Of a stretch of 64,000 bases of DNA, positions 1 through 8,531 are shown piece by piece. Within the stretch, counting starts at the first letter, position 1. Each line of letters opens with the position of its first letter. Under the pieces are notes generated by a model. That model was given only the letters and a program-made list of their open reading frames with translations. It had not been told where the DNA came from and did no database searches. The DNA comes from Ga0077548 sp035440445 (lineage in GTDB: Bacteria > Pseudomonadota > Alphaproteobacteria > Rhizobiales > Xanthobacteraceae): assembly GCA_035440445.1 (NCBI GenBank), contig DAORMJ010000002.1:124001-188000 (forward strand), written 5' to 3'. Made by a program: the position numbers and the translations under genes.

Positions 1-1260
1 TGCCGCGAGCGCTTCGGGCTTTGTAATCAGATTGTGAAGTGTTGCGGTCCAGAGCGCGTCATCGTCAACCGGTATGGCTGGCATAAGGTTTTGCGTGGCT
101 TCGCGGAGGGCAGGGATGTCCGAAACAAGAACCGTATTCCCGAAATCCATGGCTTCGGATGCGCCGAGCCCCCAGCCTTCTTCGAAGGAGGGAAACACCG
201 TGAACAGCGCATTGCGGTAGCACCAGATCAATTCTTCGTCGCTAACCTCGTTCAAGACCGTGACCCGCTCGCGGAGTGCATGCTCTGCTTTCAGCATTTC
301 CTGCACTTCGTCGAACAGCCAGCCCCAGCGGCCGCAAAAGACCAGCCGCGGCCATGCGCTCCCATTCCCGCGAATCTGTTCCCTCCAGATTCGAAGCAGA
401 AGCATATGGTTCTTGCGGGGCTCGATCGTCGAGCAGAAAAGCACGAACCGTTCTCCTGCTAAGGACTCGACAGGCACGCCGGTACGCATCGTTGACGAGA
501 GCGGAGATGCGACGGGCAGTACGTGGACGGGCAGCGCGCGGTTGATCCGGAACTGGTCGCGCCAGAACTCCATGCGCGCGGCGGTATGATGCGAAACGCT
601 GATGAGAGCGTAGGATTTGTGCATCACGTCTTCGAGCGCGAGCCGGAATTTCGGCGGCAGTCCCGGCACCGTGTATTGCGGCATGTCCAGCGGCACCGCG
701 TCGTGAACGAGGGTATAGAGGGCCGCATTCGTGCTGATGCCGCCTTTGCCGATTGCGTCGCAGGCGGTCAGAATGCTCATCAGGACCGTATCGCTCGCCT
801 GCGGCGAGAACCTTCGCGAATTCGTCACCGCGAACGGCAGCCGGAAGATCGTCGCGGCCAGCGCGGAGACACGCAGCGCGTCCTTGACCACGTTATATCG
901 CCAGCCGGTTCTCGTCTCCGATTTGACCGCGATCTGCGCGACATGGCGGTGCAGATCCTTCGAGTTGCGCGCGCGGCTATTTAGGACGGTTCGGAAGGCC
1001 CATCGTATCCGTTCGCCCAGAGCTTGCTTTTGGATCTCCAGAAGAACCTCAGGCGAACTTAGGGCAATGAAGCCCTCGATGTCGGCGCGCTCGATGATCT
1101 CGAATTTGTTCTTGATCTTGTCATAGAAGAAATATCGATAGTTTCCGGTCGCTTGCCGGAGGCAGGACAGCACAATCTCTCGTTCCAGACGGGGGATTCC
1201 AGACGGTGGCCCCAAGCCGGACTTAAGCGCCGTGCTCACGTCGATGTAACAAACGCTCAT
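1..1260 (-). CDS. Glycosyltransferase, GT-B fold (GT1/GT4-type), 3' end cut off
   Basis: The frame stays open from an ATG at 1260 to the left edge (420 codons, no stop), so the C-terminus lies outside the window. Residues about 183-193 read TLVHDAVPLDM, a typical acceptor-side motif. CSTIEPRKNH (276-285) and FPSFEEGWGLGASEA (356-370) match the two nucleotide-sugar binding signatures of GT4-like enzymes. It should transfer a sugar from an activated nucleotide sugar in the cytoplasm, probably for surface polysaccharide; substrate and acceptor are unknown. A second ATG directly upstream (1263) is equally possible, and no clear Shine-Dalgarno decides. The plus-strand frames over this region are shadows. 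Confidence 0.85.
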   Translation of the reverse strand, partial: MSVCYIDVSTALKSGLGPPSGIPRLEREIVLSCLRQATGNYRYFFYDKIKNKFEIIERADIEGFIALSSPEVLLEIQKQALGERIRWAFRTVLNSRARNSKDLHRHVAQIAVKSETRTGWRYNVVKDALRVSALAATIFRLPFAVTNSRRFSPQASDTVLMSILTACDAIGKGGISTNAALYTLVHDAVPLDMPQYTVPGLPPKFRLALEDVMHKSYALISVSHHTAARMEFWRDQFRINRALPVHVLPVASPLSSTMRTGVPVESLAGERFVLFCSTIEPRKNHMLLLRIWREQIRGNGSAWPRLVFCGRWGWLFDEVQEMLKAEHALRERVTVLNEVSDEELIWCYRNALFTVFPSFEEGWGLGASEAMDFGNTVLVSDIPALREATQNLMPAIPVDDDALWTATLHNLITKPEALAA

Positions 1261-1360
1261 CATTCTCGGGGATTGAAGTGTAGGGAGGTGCCGCTGCCAA
1301 TCTGCGGCTGCTTATGCGTTAGCGCGCAAGCAAAAGTAAATGTGTTTATGTGGCGCGGTG

Positions 1361-1612
1361 TTACTGCTTTCGAGTAACGGAAAGAAAGAGTTCTCGAGAC
1401 CAATCGTATGGCGCGCTGACGCGGACAACGCGCGCGAGTGTCTCGACGGCTTCCGCGACAGGGGTCGCATAGGCGGCGACCGCGGCCGGCAGGTAGTCGC
1501 GGCTCCAGTTGGATACGCTTTGGGGAATTGACAGCCAGAGCAGCACCAGCGTGGCATAGAGCACGATGGACGCTTGCCGCAATTTTCGGCTGGAGTTTTC
1601 TGGGGTCGTCAT
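1361..1612 (-). CDS. Small membrane protein, unknown function
   Basis: This 83-residue protein starts at the ATG at 1612, which overlaps the stop of the upstream gene in an ATGA, indicating translational coupling. One hydrophobic segment (about residues 14-30, ASIVLYATLVLLWLSIP) is followed by a short soluble tail ending SVTRKQ. I do not recognise a family. Coupling to another membrane protein suggests the two act together, perhaps as a small membrane complex. A longer reading from 1687 is possible but would run inside the upstream gene. Confidence 0.6.
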   Translation of the reverse strand: MTTPENSSRKLRQASIVLYATLVLLWLSIPQSVSNWSRDYLPAAVAAYATPVAEAVETLARVVRVSAPYDWSRELFLSVTRKQ

Positions 1613-2097
1613 TCTTCCCGCCTTGGTGTGCTGGCGCTCTGCGCCGTATCGCGAAAAAACCCTGCCTTGCACCCGGTGACAAGCCAATACATCGCGCCTG
1701 AGACGATACCGGCGGCAGGGTAGGCCTTCGCAGCATTGGCAATCAACGATGGTCCTTCGCGCGTAATATTGATCCAGGAGGGGATCGGTTCGAACAGGAG
1801 ATAGAAGCCGATCAATCCACCCACGATCCCGAAATAGAGGATGGTGCGCCAGCGAAATATCTCCGCGAGCAACCCTGACACGAAGGCGGGCATAAAACCC
1901 AGTAACAGCGCGTAACCTGAAATCACGACTACGTGCGCGAAAATCGCATCGCGCGCCTGTCCCTCCGTTATATCGGCGGGACGCATTAGGCCCGAGGTTT
2001 CGACCAGCATCAATGTCACGCCGGCCGCAAAGGCCGCAGCGAGGATGCCGATGAAAATCATCAACAGGCGGAAGATTACGTGGAGTGGACCGGGCAT
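1609..2097 (-). CDS. Integral membrane protein, unknown function
   Basis: The 162-residue product has about four hydrophobic segments: residues 8-30, 50-72, 84-105 and a weaker one near 125-143. It ends in a charged tail (STPRREE). No catalytic motif is visible. The gene lies just downstream of tRNA-Gln on the same strand and overlaps the next small membrane gene by ATGA. I do not recognise the family. Confidence 0.7.
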   Translation of the reverse strand: MPGPLHVIFRLLMIFIGILAAAFAAGVTLMLVETSGLMRPADITEGQARDAIFAHVVVISGYALLLGFMPAFVSGLLAEIFRWRTILYFGIVGGLIGFYLLFEPIPSWINITREGPSLIANAAKAYPAAGIVSGAMYWLVTGCKAGFFRDTAQSASTPRREE

Positions 2098-2106
2098 GGC
2101 GCGAAT

Positions 2107-2180
2107 TGGTTGGGGGACTAGGATTCGAACCTAGATTGACGGAGTCAGAGTCCGCAGTTCTACCGTTGAACTATCCCCCA
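2107..2180 (-). tRNA. tRNA-Gln (anticodon CTG)
   Basis: The minus strand folds into a complete cloverleaf. The acceptor stem TGGGGGA pairs with TCCCCCA, the D stem is GTTC/GAAC, the anticodon stem GCGGA/TCCGT closes a seven-base loop CTCTGAC with anticodon CTG, and the T arm is CTAGG-TTCGAAT-CCTAG. The discriminator is A and CCA is encoded. It reads CAG codons. Confidence 0.97.
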
Positions 2181-2300
2181 ACGGCCGAAAAGCCCAAAGC
2201 CCAAGGATTTTCCGGCGGGGCGCCCAGCGGACGAACCACCGAAGCGCGGACCTTCTAGCCGACCAGGCCATGGCTCGCAACCATCACCCGTAACAACCCG

Positions 2301-2777
2301 CTACTCGGCGGGCGGGATCTTCGATTCGGGCCCTTCCGCGGACTGCCGGGTCAGGAAATAGCCTGCCGCAACGGCTCCCACGGCGACAATGGGGACCAAT
2401 CCTTTGATGCCGAGCGTGCGGGCAATCTGGAGGCCCGTGAGCAACATGGCGGGATTCTGCCACCATTCCGGTTCGTTCTTTTTACGCTCTGCTTCGGCCT
2501 TCGCCGCCCGCTGCTCGGCAAGTAACGCAAGCTCTCGGCGCTTGCGTCCTGAGCTGAGCAGGGCGATGAGCGCAAAAAGAGCGATCACGCCGAAGAGGGC
2601 AGTCACCGCACCCCACGCCTGCAGCGTGCCATAGGTCTGCATGACCCACAGAAACAGCACGACGATGCCGCAAATAAATGCGGCGATGCCTGCGAAGCCA
2701 ACGATTGCTCCGGCAATCATGGCCTTCAAAGTGAGGTCGAGCCTCACCTTGAAATCATCGATCATACCGCTGAACAA
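2301..2777 (-). CDS. Membrane protein, holin superfamily III / YqjE-like
   Basis: The 158-residue protein has two adjacent transmembrane segments (about residues 20-45 and 55-75), a charged helical stretch rich in Arg, Lys, Glu and Ala (77-102), and a C-terminal hydrophobic segment (125-143). This arrangement, and the neighbouring DUF883 gene 24 bp upstream on the same strand, resembles the YqjD-YqjE pair of stress-related inner membrane proteins. The family call rests on layout and context rather than a strict motif. Confidence 0.65.
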   Translation of the reverse strand: MFSGMIDDFKVRLDLTLKAMIAGAIVGFAGIAAFICGIVVLFLWVMQTYGTLQAWGAVTALFGVIALFALIALLSSGRKRRELALLAEQRAAKAEAERKKNEPEWWQNPAMLLTGLQIARTLGIKGLVPIVAVGAVAAGYFLTRQSAEGPESKIPPAE

Positions 2778-2801
2778 AGGAATGACCCCCGCAGCATCAC
2801 G

Positions 2802-3134
2802 TTATCGGCGCCAGATCGCGCCAATGAGGAAGCCGATCCCGGCAGCCATCGCGAGTGTGGTAACAGGGCGCTTGTAAACCGCATCCTCCACGGCGTCTCC
2901 GATCGTCTGGGTCACATCCTTCACCGCATCCACGGCTTCCTGGCCCTTGTCGGTGGCGTTCGCCATAACGCCATCAAGATTTTTGCGCGCCCGGCGATAG
3001 GCAGCGTTCCCGGTCGTGGAAACGAGCGAGGCGACCTGCTGGGTCAGGCGAGAGATATCGTCTTTCAGCGTCTCAACCTCGCGGTCGATCGTTTCCTTCG
3101 TGCCGTTCGAAGTCGGGGTGGTGCCGGTTGCCAT
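2802..3134 (-). CDS. DUF883 family protein (YqjD/ElaB-like)
   Basis: From the ATG at 3134 the product is 110 residues. A GGAGGG Shine-Dalgarno eight bases upstream favours this start over 3191. A long coiled-coil-like region (about 12-80: IDREVETLKDDISRL and following) precedes a C-terminal glycine-rich transmembrane helix ending in GAIWRR. That is the DUF883 pattern; the Escherichia coli members YqjD and ElaB anchor in the inner membrane and associate with ribosomes in stationary phase. Here it precedes a YqjE-like gene. Confidence 0.85.
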   Translation of the reverse strand: MATGTTPTSNGTKETIDREVETLKDDISRLTQQVASLVSTTGNAAYRRARKNLDGVMANATDKGQEAVDAVKDVTQTIGDAVEDAVYKRPVTTLAMAAGIGFLIGAIWRR

Positions 3135-3223
3135 GAGAAAACCCTCCATAAGCCTCCGCGGCTGCGGAGCTGATTGAATGCGATTTCCCAAATAACGCGC
3201 TGGAACCCCGAAAGTTCCATCCG

Positions 3224-4315
3224 TCAGCCCGGCAGTTTCACCTCATCCTTCGCTGCAAATTGGTTGATGATGACGATCAGGACGATCAGCAGCGGGACTG
3301 CGAGGAGCGCTCCGAAGGGACCCCATAGCCAGGCCCAGAAGGCGATGGAAAGAAAGATGAAAAGGGGGTTCAGCGTCAGCCGCGCCCCCAGAATGGTCGG
3401 GGTTACGAACTGCCCCTCGATCGTGGACATTGCGATGAACAGGAGCGGGGCAATCAGCGCCTGATAGAACGAATTAAACGTGACCAGCCCCACGCCAAGC
3501 AGCGTCACGATCATCGTGCCCGGGCCGATATAGGGTACGAAGTTCAGCACGAAGGCGAGTACGCCCCACACCCAGGGGCTGGGCAGACCAACGAAATAGC
3601 ACGCCGTTCCGACGATGATGCCGACACAGGCATTGATAACGGTGACGGTCGCGATGTAGGTGGCGAGACTGGCTTCGACCGCATTCCAGATGCGGATTGC
3701 GCGGAGCCGCGATTCTCGCTCCGAGCCGAAGCGGATGATCGCTTCCTTCAGGCGCATGCGGTGCGCCAGGAAGAAAAACAGCGTGCCGAAAAAGATCAGC
3801 AGTTGCCCGACCGCTGGCGTTAGCGAGGCAAGCGCGGGTTGCACGATATTGTTGACGTCGATCGACATTTTGCTTTGCGAGGGAGCAGCGCCAAGCGCTT
3901 CGCGGATGCGATTGAGCGAATCGAACACCGTATCGAACACCGAAAGTTTCTCGCGAAGGTTCGCGCCGATTTCGGGCGCGCGGCCGATCCAGTCCCGCAC
4001 CGGGTCTGCAAGCAGCACGATCCCGGTCGATAGCAGTCCGATCGTCCCGAGCACGAGGATGGCAGCACTCGCGGCATGGGGGATGCCATTGCGCGCGGCC
4101 TGATGCGTCACCGGGGCGAGGATGGTGCCGACCACGAGCGCCACCGTTACCGGCAGGAATACGCCGCGTCCGTAGCTCAGCAGCGCCGTCACCAGGATCA
4201 GAAAGATGCCGATCAGCGCGATCTGGGCAAAGGCCGTTCTGTTGTCCGCGGGCGCCACGGGCAGGGCATCTCTGCCCCAGTCATCGGAGGAACGGCTTGG
4301 AATACGGTCGTCCAT
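3224..4315 (-). CDS. AI-2E family transporter (PerM-like)
   Basis: This 363-residue polytopic protein has hydrophobic segments near residues 28-70, 80-103, 160-178 and several in the second half. The family signatures FVLNFVPYIGPG (about 250-261) and EGQFVTPTILGARL (about 296-309) are present, as is the large extramembrane loop between segments 3 and 4. Members are inner membrane exporters; some move autoinducer-2 or Na+, and the substrate cannot be predicted here. Confidence 0.9.
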   Translation of the reverse strand: MDDRIPSRSSDDWGRDALPVAPADNRTAFAQIALIGIFLILVTALLSYGRGVFLPVTVALVVGTILAPVTHQAARNGIPHAASAAILVLGTIGLLSTGIVLLADPVRDWIGRAPEIGANLREKLSVFDTVFDSLNRIREALGAAPSQSKMSIDVNNIVQPALASLTPAVGQLLIFFGTLFFFLAHRMRLKEAIIRFGSERESRLRAIRIWNAVEASLATYIATVTVINACVGIIVGTACYFVGLPSPWVWGVLAFVLNFVPYIGPGTMIVTLLGVGLVTFNSFYQALIAPLLFIAMSTIEGQFVTPTILGARLTLNPLFIFLSIAFWAWLWGPFGALLAVPLLIVLIVIINQFAAKDEVKLPG

Positions 4316-4530
4316 GATAGCTTTCCGGCCTTCGGCGGCCTCAAAAATACCTGTCTGGCGATACGCCTAGCGCCGCATCCTTGCCTAGCCAAGGGGCGGG
4401 GGAAAGGAGGCTTAAGGCCAGAGCGGAATTGCTCGTTTTCCGACGATTGAACCAATCACGACCCTTCGGCGTTAAAGCCGCCGGAGCGGCGGACATGAAA
4501 CCGTCTGCCGCACGAAAGAGGAGTTGGGCG

Positions 4531-4704
4531 ATGGGCTTGCTGATTAATATCCTGATCACGTTTCTTGTTGTCGTGCTGGTTCTTTATCTCGTGAACCTCT
4601 TGCCGATCGAGGGGCGTGCAAAGCAGATCGTCCGCATCGTCGTCATCATTATCGGCATTCTCTATCTGCTTCGTTATCTGATGGTTGCCGGTCCCATCGT
4701 TTAA
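4531..4704 (+). CDS. Thivi_2564 family small membrane protein
   Basis: The 57-residue product is almost entirely two hydrophobic helices (residues 2-25 and 35-53) joined by a short loop with LLPIEGRAKQIV. The ATG at 4531 is chosen because GAGGAG lies upstream at the right distance; a reading from 4381 adds a basic, non-conserved extension. The pattern matches the small Thivi_2564-type membrane family, whose function is unknown. Confidence 0.75.
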   Translation: MGLLINILITFLVVVLVLYLVNLLPIEGRAKQIVRIVVIIIGILYLLRYLMVAGPIV

Positions 4705-4880
4705 ACAATTCGCCATTTCAGGGTTTTTCGCGGCTGCGGCGCGTTTGTGCTGTGGCCGCGAAGCGTTGATTTGCGCCCCGAGCCACGCCTGCCTAAACTG
4801 CCGGCAACGTACAATCAGGTGCCGGAATGGCGTCGAGCGCATGCTTTGCTGCGCTCCGGTATTTCGGGGAAAGGCATGGC

Positions 4881-5978
4881 ATGGCGGATCAGCCGCGCGA
4901 GAGCGCGAGCGGACCGCAACAGGCGGCCAAATCCGGACGTCGCCGACGCAGGCGAAGGGGGCGGAGCCGTAATCGCACGGCTGTGCCACAGGCATCGCCG
5001 CCTGCGAACTATGGTGCGCTCGATCTCGGCACCAACAATTGCCGTTTGCTGGTGGCGGCCCCGACCGATGATTCCTTCCGCGTTGTCGATGCCTTCTCGC
5101 GCATCGTGCGGCTCGGCGAAGGGCTTTCGCGGACGGGAGAACTCTCGCCTGCGGCGCAGGACCGCGCGATTGCCGCGCTGAAAATCTGTGCTGCCAAACT
5201 CGACAGCCGGAAAGTGACGCGCCGCCGCCTGATCGCGACGGAGGCCTGCCGAGGTGCGCGCAATGGCGTGGAATTTCTGGAGCGCGTCCGCCGCGAGACA
5301 GGCCTGCAACTCGAGATCGTCAATCGCGAAACGGAGGCGAAGCTCGCCGCCAATTCCTGTGCGCCGCTGCTTGATCGGGATGCTTCCGGTGCAGTGCTGT
5401 TCGATATCGGCGGGGGCTCGTCCGAACTCGCTTTTCTCGGCAAGGCCGACGACGTGGATCGCGGGCCGCCGATGGCGCCGGTCCATGAATGGGATTCGAT
5501 GCCGCTCGGCGTCGTGACGCTGGCGGAGCGGTTCGGCGGCGAAAACGTCACGCCGGAAATTTTCGCAGCCATGGTCGAGGACGTGCTGCCGCGCGTTCGC
5601 GCTTTTGCCGGAAAGGCGACGGCAGCCGCAGGAAATGGAGAAATCTATCTGCTCGGCACCTCTGGGACCGTCACGACGCTTGCCGGCATTCATCTCGATT
5701 TGCCCCGCTACGATCGCCGCCGGGTCGATGGCATCTGGCTCTCGCGAAATGAAGTGAACACGGTGGTCGCAAAACTCTGCGCTTCCAGCTATCAGGAGCG
5801 CATCGCAAATCCCTGCATCGGCGCGCAACGTGCGGATCTGGTGCTGGCGGGATGCGCGATCCTCGAAGCCATCCGGCAAGTTTTCCCTTGCGAGCGTTTG
5901 CGGGTCGCGGATCGCGGATTGCGCGAAGGAATGCTGGTAGAATTGATGCGTGCAGACGGCGCATGGAGCCGGTCGTGA
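4881..5978 (+). CDS. Ppx/GppA family phosphatase
   Basis: The 365-residue protein has a basic N-terminal tail (Arg-rich, about 15-35) and then the ASKHA-type phosphatase domain. LDLGTNNCRLLVA (about 47-59) is the first phosphate-binding motif and LFDIGGGSSELAF (about 173-185) the second. The family hydrolyses polyphosphate or pppGpp. The start at 4881 omits a short N-terminal stretch available from 4827. Its stop overlaps the GTG of rlmE in a GTGA, so the two are probably co-translated. Polyphosphatase and pppGpp phosphatase cannot be told apart from sequence alone. Confidence 0.92.
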   Translation: MADQPRESASGPQQAAKSGRRRRRRRGRSRNRTAVPQASPPANYGALDLGTNNCRLLVAAPTDDSFRVVDAFSRIVRLGEGLSRTGELSPAAQDRAIAALKICAAKLDSRKVTRRRLIATEACRGARNGVEFLERVRRETGLQLEIVNRETEAKLAANSCAPLLDRDASGAVLFDIGGGSSELAFLGKADDVDRGPPMAPVHEWDSMPLGVVTLAERFGGENVTPEIFAAMVEDVLPRVRAFAGKATAAAGNGEIYLLGTSGTVTTLAGIHLDLPRYDRRRVDGIWLSRNEVNTVVAKLCASSYQERIANPCIGAQRADLVLAGCAILEAIRQVFPCERLRVADRGLREGMLVELMRADGAWSRS

Positions 5979-6661
5979 GCGACAAGAAAACATTGCCCGA
6001 ACGCGGCAAGGTGCGGGTCAAATCGAAGAACAAGCGTTCGCATTCTTCGCATCAGTGGCTCTCGCGCCAGTTGAACGATCCCTATGTGCGAAAGGCGCAT
6101 GCGGCGGGCTATCGCTCGCGCGCGGCCTTCAAGCTGATCGAAATCGACGACAAGCACAAAATTCTCAAACGTGGCGCGCGCGTGGTTGATCTGGGTGCCG
6201 CACCCGGGGGCTGGTCGCAGGTCGCAGCCGAACGGATCGGCGTGGACAAGGGGCAGGGCAAGATCGTGGCCATCGACCTGCTCGACATTGAGCCGATCCC
6301 GGGTGTCGATTTCGCGCAGATGGATTTCAACGATGACGATGCGCCCGAGCGGTTGAAGGCCATGCTCGGCGGGCAGGCGGACATCGTGCTTTCGGACATG
6401 GCGGCGAATACGATCGGCCATCGCCAGACCGACCATCTGAAGATCGTGGCGCTCGTGGAAATGGCCGCGGAATTTGCGCGCGAGGTATTGGCCCCCGGCG
6501 GCAGCTTTATCGCGAAAGTTTTGCAGGGCGGTACCGAAGGTGAGTTGCTCGCCGCACTGAAGCGCGACTTCAAGGTCGTAAAGCACATCAAGCCCCCTGC
6601 GAGCCGCAAGGATTCCGCCGAACTCTATGTGCTGGCAACCGGATTTCGCAGCGGCGCGTGA
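5975..6661 (+). CDS. rlmE: 23S rRNA (uridine-2'-O)-methyltransferase RlmE (FtsJ)
   Basis: RlmE methylates the 2'-OH of U2552 in the ribosomal A loop using S-adenosylmethionine. The SAM motif VDLGAAPGGWSQ is followed by the K-D-K-E catalytic tetrad: K in SRAAFKLIEID, D in VLSDMAANTIGH, K in FIAKVLQGG, and E in SAELYVLATGF. The GTG at 5975 overlaps the upstream stop and has GGAG about seven bases before it; the ATG at 5963 would add four residues. The product is about 228 residues, slightly longer than E. coli RlmE because of a basic N-terminal tail. Confidence 0.96.
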   Translation: MSDKKTLPERGKVRVKSKNKRSHSSHQWLSRQLNDPYVRKAHAAGYRSRAAFKLIEIDDKHKILKRGARVVDLGAAPGGWSQVAAERIGVDKGQGKIVAIDLLDIEPIPGVDFAQMDFNDDDAPERLKAMLGGQADIVLSDMAANTIGHRQTDHLKIVALVEMAAEFAREVLAPGGSFIAKVLQGGTEGELLAALKRDFKVVKHIKPPASRKDSAELYVLATGFRSGA

Positions 6662-6713
6662 ACCCGAAAGGTGGCGACCGGTTTTCGGATCGGATCACGC
6701 GCGATCAAAAACT

Positions 6714-8135
6714 TCAGGCCTGCGGCCCGCGCTCCGTATCGTCTGCCTCCGGCGGAGGTGCGGCAACGAGCGAAGCGCCGGCATTGATGGGCAGGCGGAT
6801 CATAAAAATGATCGAAGCAAATGCGCAGGCCGCGACCGCGAAAAACGCGATCGAGAAGTCGCTGAGCAGGATTTCCTGAGAGCCGCGGAAGTAGCGCAGC
6901 ACTTCGAGCACGATCGCCGACAAGGCGACGCCGGCCGAAATCGCAATCTGTTGCGCGACGCTGGTGAGGCTTGTCGCCTGGCTCATCGTGCTTGAGCCGA
7001 GATCGGCGAAGGCGAGCGAATTGAGCGTTGAGAATTGCAGCGCGCGAAAGAACCCGCCGACGAACAGCACGCCGATGATGATGAAATAGGGAGTGGCAGG
7101 CGTGAACAGCCCGGCGGCGGCGATAAAAGCGGTGGCGATCGCCGCATTCATCACCAGCACGCGCTTGATGCCGAAGCGCCGCAGAATGGGTGCAACGCTC
7201 GCGCGCATTGCCATGGCGCCGGCAGCACCCGCAAAGGTGAGCAGGCCCGATTGCAGCGGCGTCATGCCGAAGCCGAGCTGAAACATCAGCGGCAGCAGGA
7301 ACGGCATCGCGCCGACGCCGATACGAAACAGTCCGCCGCCGACCACGCTCGTGCGGAAGGTCTGGACCGAGAACAGCTTCAGGTCGATCAGCGGAGCAGG
7401 ATGCGTCCGCGCGTGGCGCACGTAGAAAGCCATGATGACCGCTCCGGTCAGGATCATGGATGCCGAGAGCCATACCGGAAACAGTTCCTGGCCGATGGTG
7501 GTGAAGCCGAAGGCAAGCCCGGTCAGTCCGAAGCCGGAGAGCACGAATCCCACCACATCGAGCGGCGGCACGTTCTCTTCGCGGATGTCTTCGATATAGC
7601 GGGTGGCGAGCCATAGCCCCAGCACGCCGATCGGAATATTGATCCAGAAAATCCAGCGCCAGTGGAAGTAGGTGGTGATGAAGCCGCCGAGCGGCGGTCC
7701 GATCATCGGGCCGATGAGCGCGGGGATGGCAAGCCAGGCGAAAGCGGAAACCAGTTCGTGCTTCGGCACCATGCGCAGGATCACGAGACGGCCGACCGGA
7801 ACCATCATGGCGCCGCCGATTCCCTGTAGCACGCGATAGGCCACGAGATCGCCCAGCGACACGGCGAAGCCGCAGGCAAGCGAGCCGAGCGTAAACACCA
7901 CGATCGCGGCGCGGAACACCGTGCGCGCGCCGAGCTTGTCGGCCATCCAGCCGGAAATCGGGATGAACACAGCGAGCGAGAGCAGGTACGACGTCAGCGC
8001 AAGTTTCAGCGCAATCGGGTCCACTTTCAGGTCCCGCGAGATTTCGGGAAGCGAGGTGGCGATCACGCTCGAATCCACGTTCTCCATGAAGAGCGCGGTG
8101 GCAACGATGAGGGGGACGAGGATTTCGCGGCGCAT
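6714..8135 (-). CDS. MFS transporter, DHA2-type drug efflux
   Basis: The 473-residue protein has many hydrophobic segments, consistent with the 14-helix DHA2 (EmrB/QacA) subfamily. Recognisable motifs are MENVDSSVIATSLPEI in helix 1, WMADKLGARTVF in loop 2-3 (motif A), RVLQGIGGAMMVPVGRL in helix 4 and GPPLGGF in helix 5 (motif C of antiporters). It is expected to export lipophilic compounds by proton antiport. The ATG at 8135 fits the family N-terminus (MRREILVPLIVA) better than 8189. No adaptor (EmrA-like) gene is adjacent. Confidence 0.92.
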   Translation of the reverse strand: MRREILVPLIVATALFMENVDSSVIATSLPEISRDLKVDPIALKLALTSYLLSLAVFIPISGWMADKLGARTVFRAAIVVFTLGSLACGFAVSLGDLVAYRVLQGIGGAMMVPVGRLVILRMVPKHELVSAFAWLAIPALIGPMIGPPLGGFITTYFHWRWIFWINIPIGVLGLWLATRYIEDIREENVPPLDVVGFVLSGFGLTGLAFGFTTIGQELFPVWLSASMILTGAVIMAFYVRHARTHPAPLIDLKLFSVQTFRTSVVGGGLFRIGVGAMPFLLPLMFQLGFGMTPLQSGLLTFAGAAGAMAMRASVAPILRRFGIKRVLVMNAAIATAFIAAAGLFTPATPYFIIIGVLFVGGFFRALQFSTLNSLAFADLGSSTMSQATSLTSVAQQIAISAGVALSAIVLEVLRYFRGSQEILLSDFSIAFFAVAACAFASIIFMIRLPINAGASLVAAPPPEADDTERGPQA

Positions 8136-8268
8136 GCGGGCACTTGATTCCGGGCACAGGGAGATAGCCTTCCGGGAACGCGCCGTCACCTTTTGCGTTC
8201 AATACCGCCTTGCGGCAGACGCAAGGCTTCCTACATCTTCGCCGGGACCCGAAGGAGGCCCGCTGCCG

Positions 8269-8517
8269 ATGATCTATTTCGTCGCCTTCTTTCTGCCGCC
8301 GCTGGGCCTGCTTTTTAACGGGCAGCCCTTTGCCGCGATTTTCAACATGGTCCTGTGGATGATCTGCTTCGTGATCGGCTGGTTCTTCTGGCCGGCCTGG
8401 CTGATCCCGTCGGGGCACGCAATTGCGGCGATTGCCATGCGCAACGACTCGCGCCGTCACCGGGAACTCGTCGATGCGATCGAGCGCTACGGTCCGCCGT
8501 CCGGCTGGCGGCCCTAG
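8269..8517 (+). CDS. Small membrane protein, YqaE/Pmp3-like
   Basis: The 82-residue product starts at ATG 8269, preceded by a strong GAAGGAGG nine bases upstream. Two hydrophobic helices (residues 2-15 and 25-45) open with FFLPPLGLL, which recalls the Pmp3/YqaE proteolipid motif, and a soluble tail of about 30 residues follows. It lies between two minus-strand genes. The family call is tentative because the tail is longer than in typical members. Confidence 0.6.
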   Translation: MIYFVAFFLPPLGLLFNGQPFAAIFNMVLWMICFVIGWFFWPAWLIPSGHAIAAIAMRNDSRRHRELVDAIERYGPPSGWRP

Positions 8518-8531
8518 GCGAACGCGCCTCT

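Noticed and set aside
34..984. Several plus-strand frames with good length
   Set aside because: They lie opposite the glycosyltransferase, whose minus-strand frame runs unbroken for 420 codons with family motifs.
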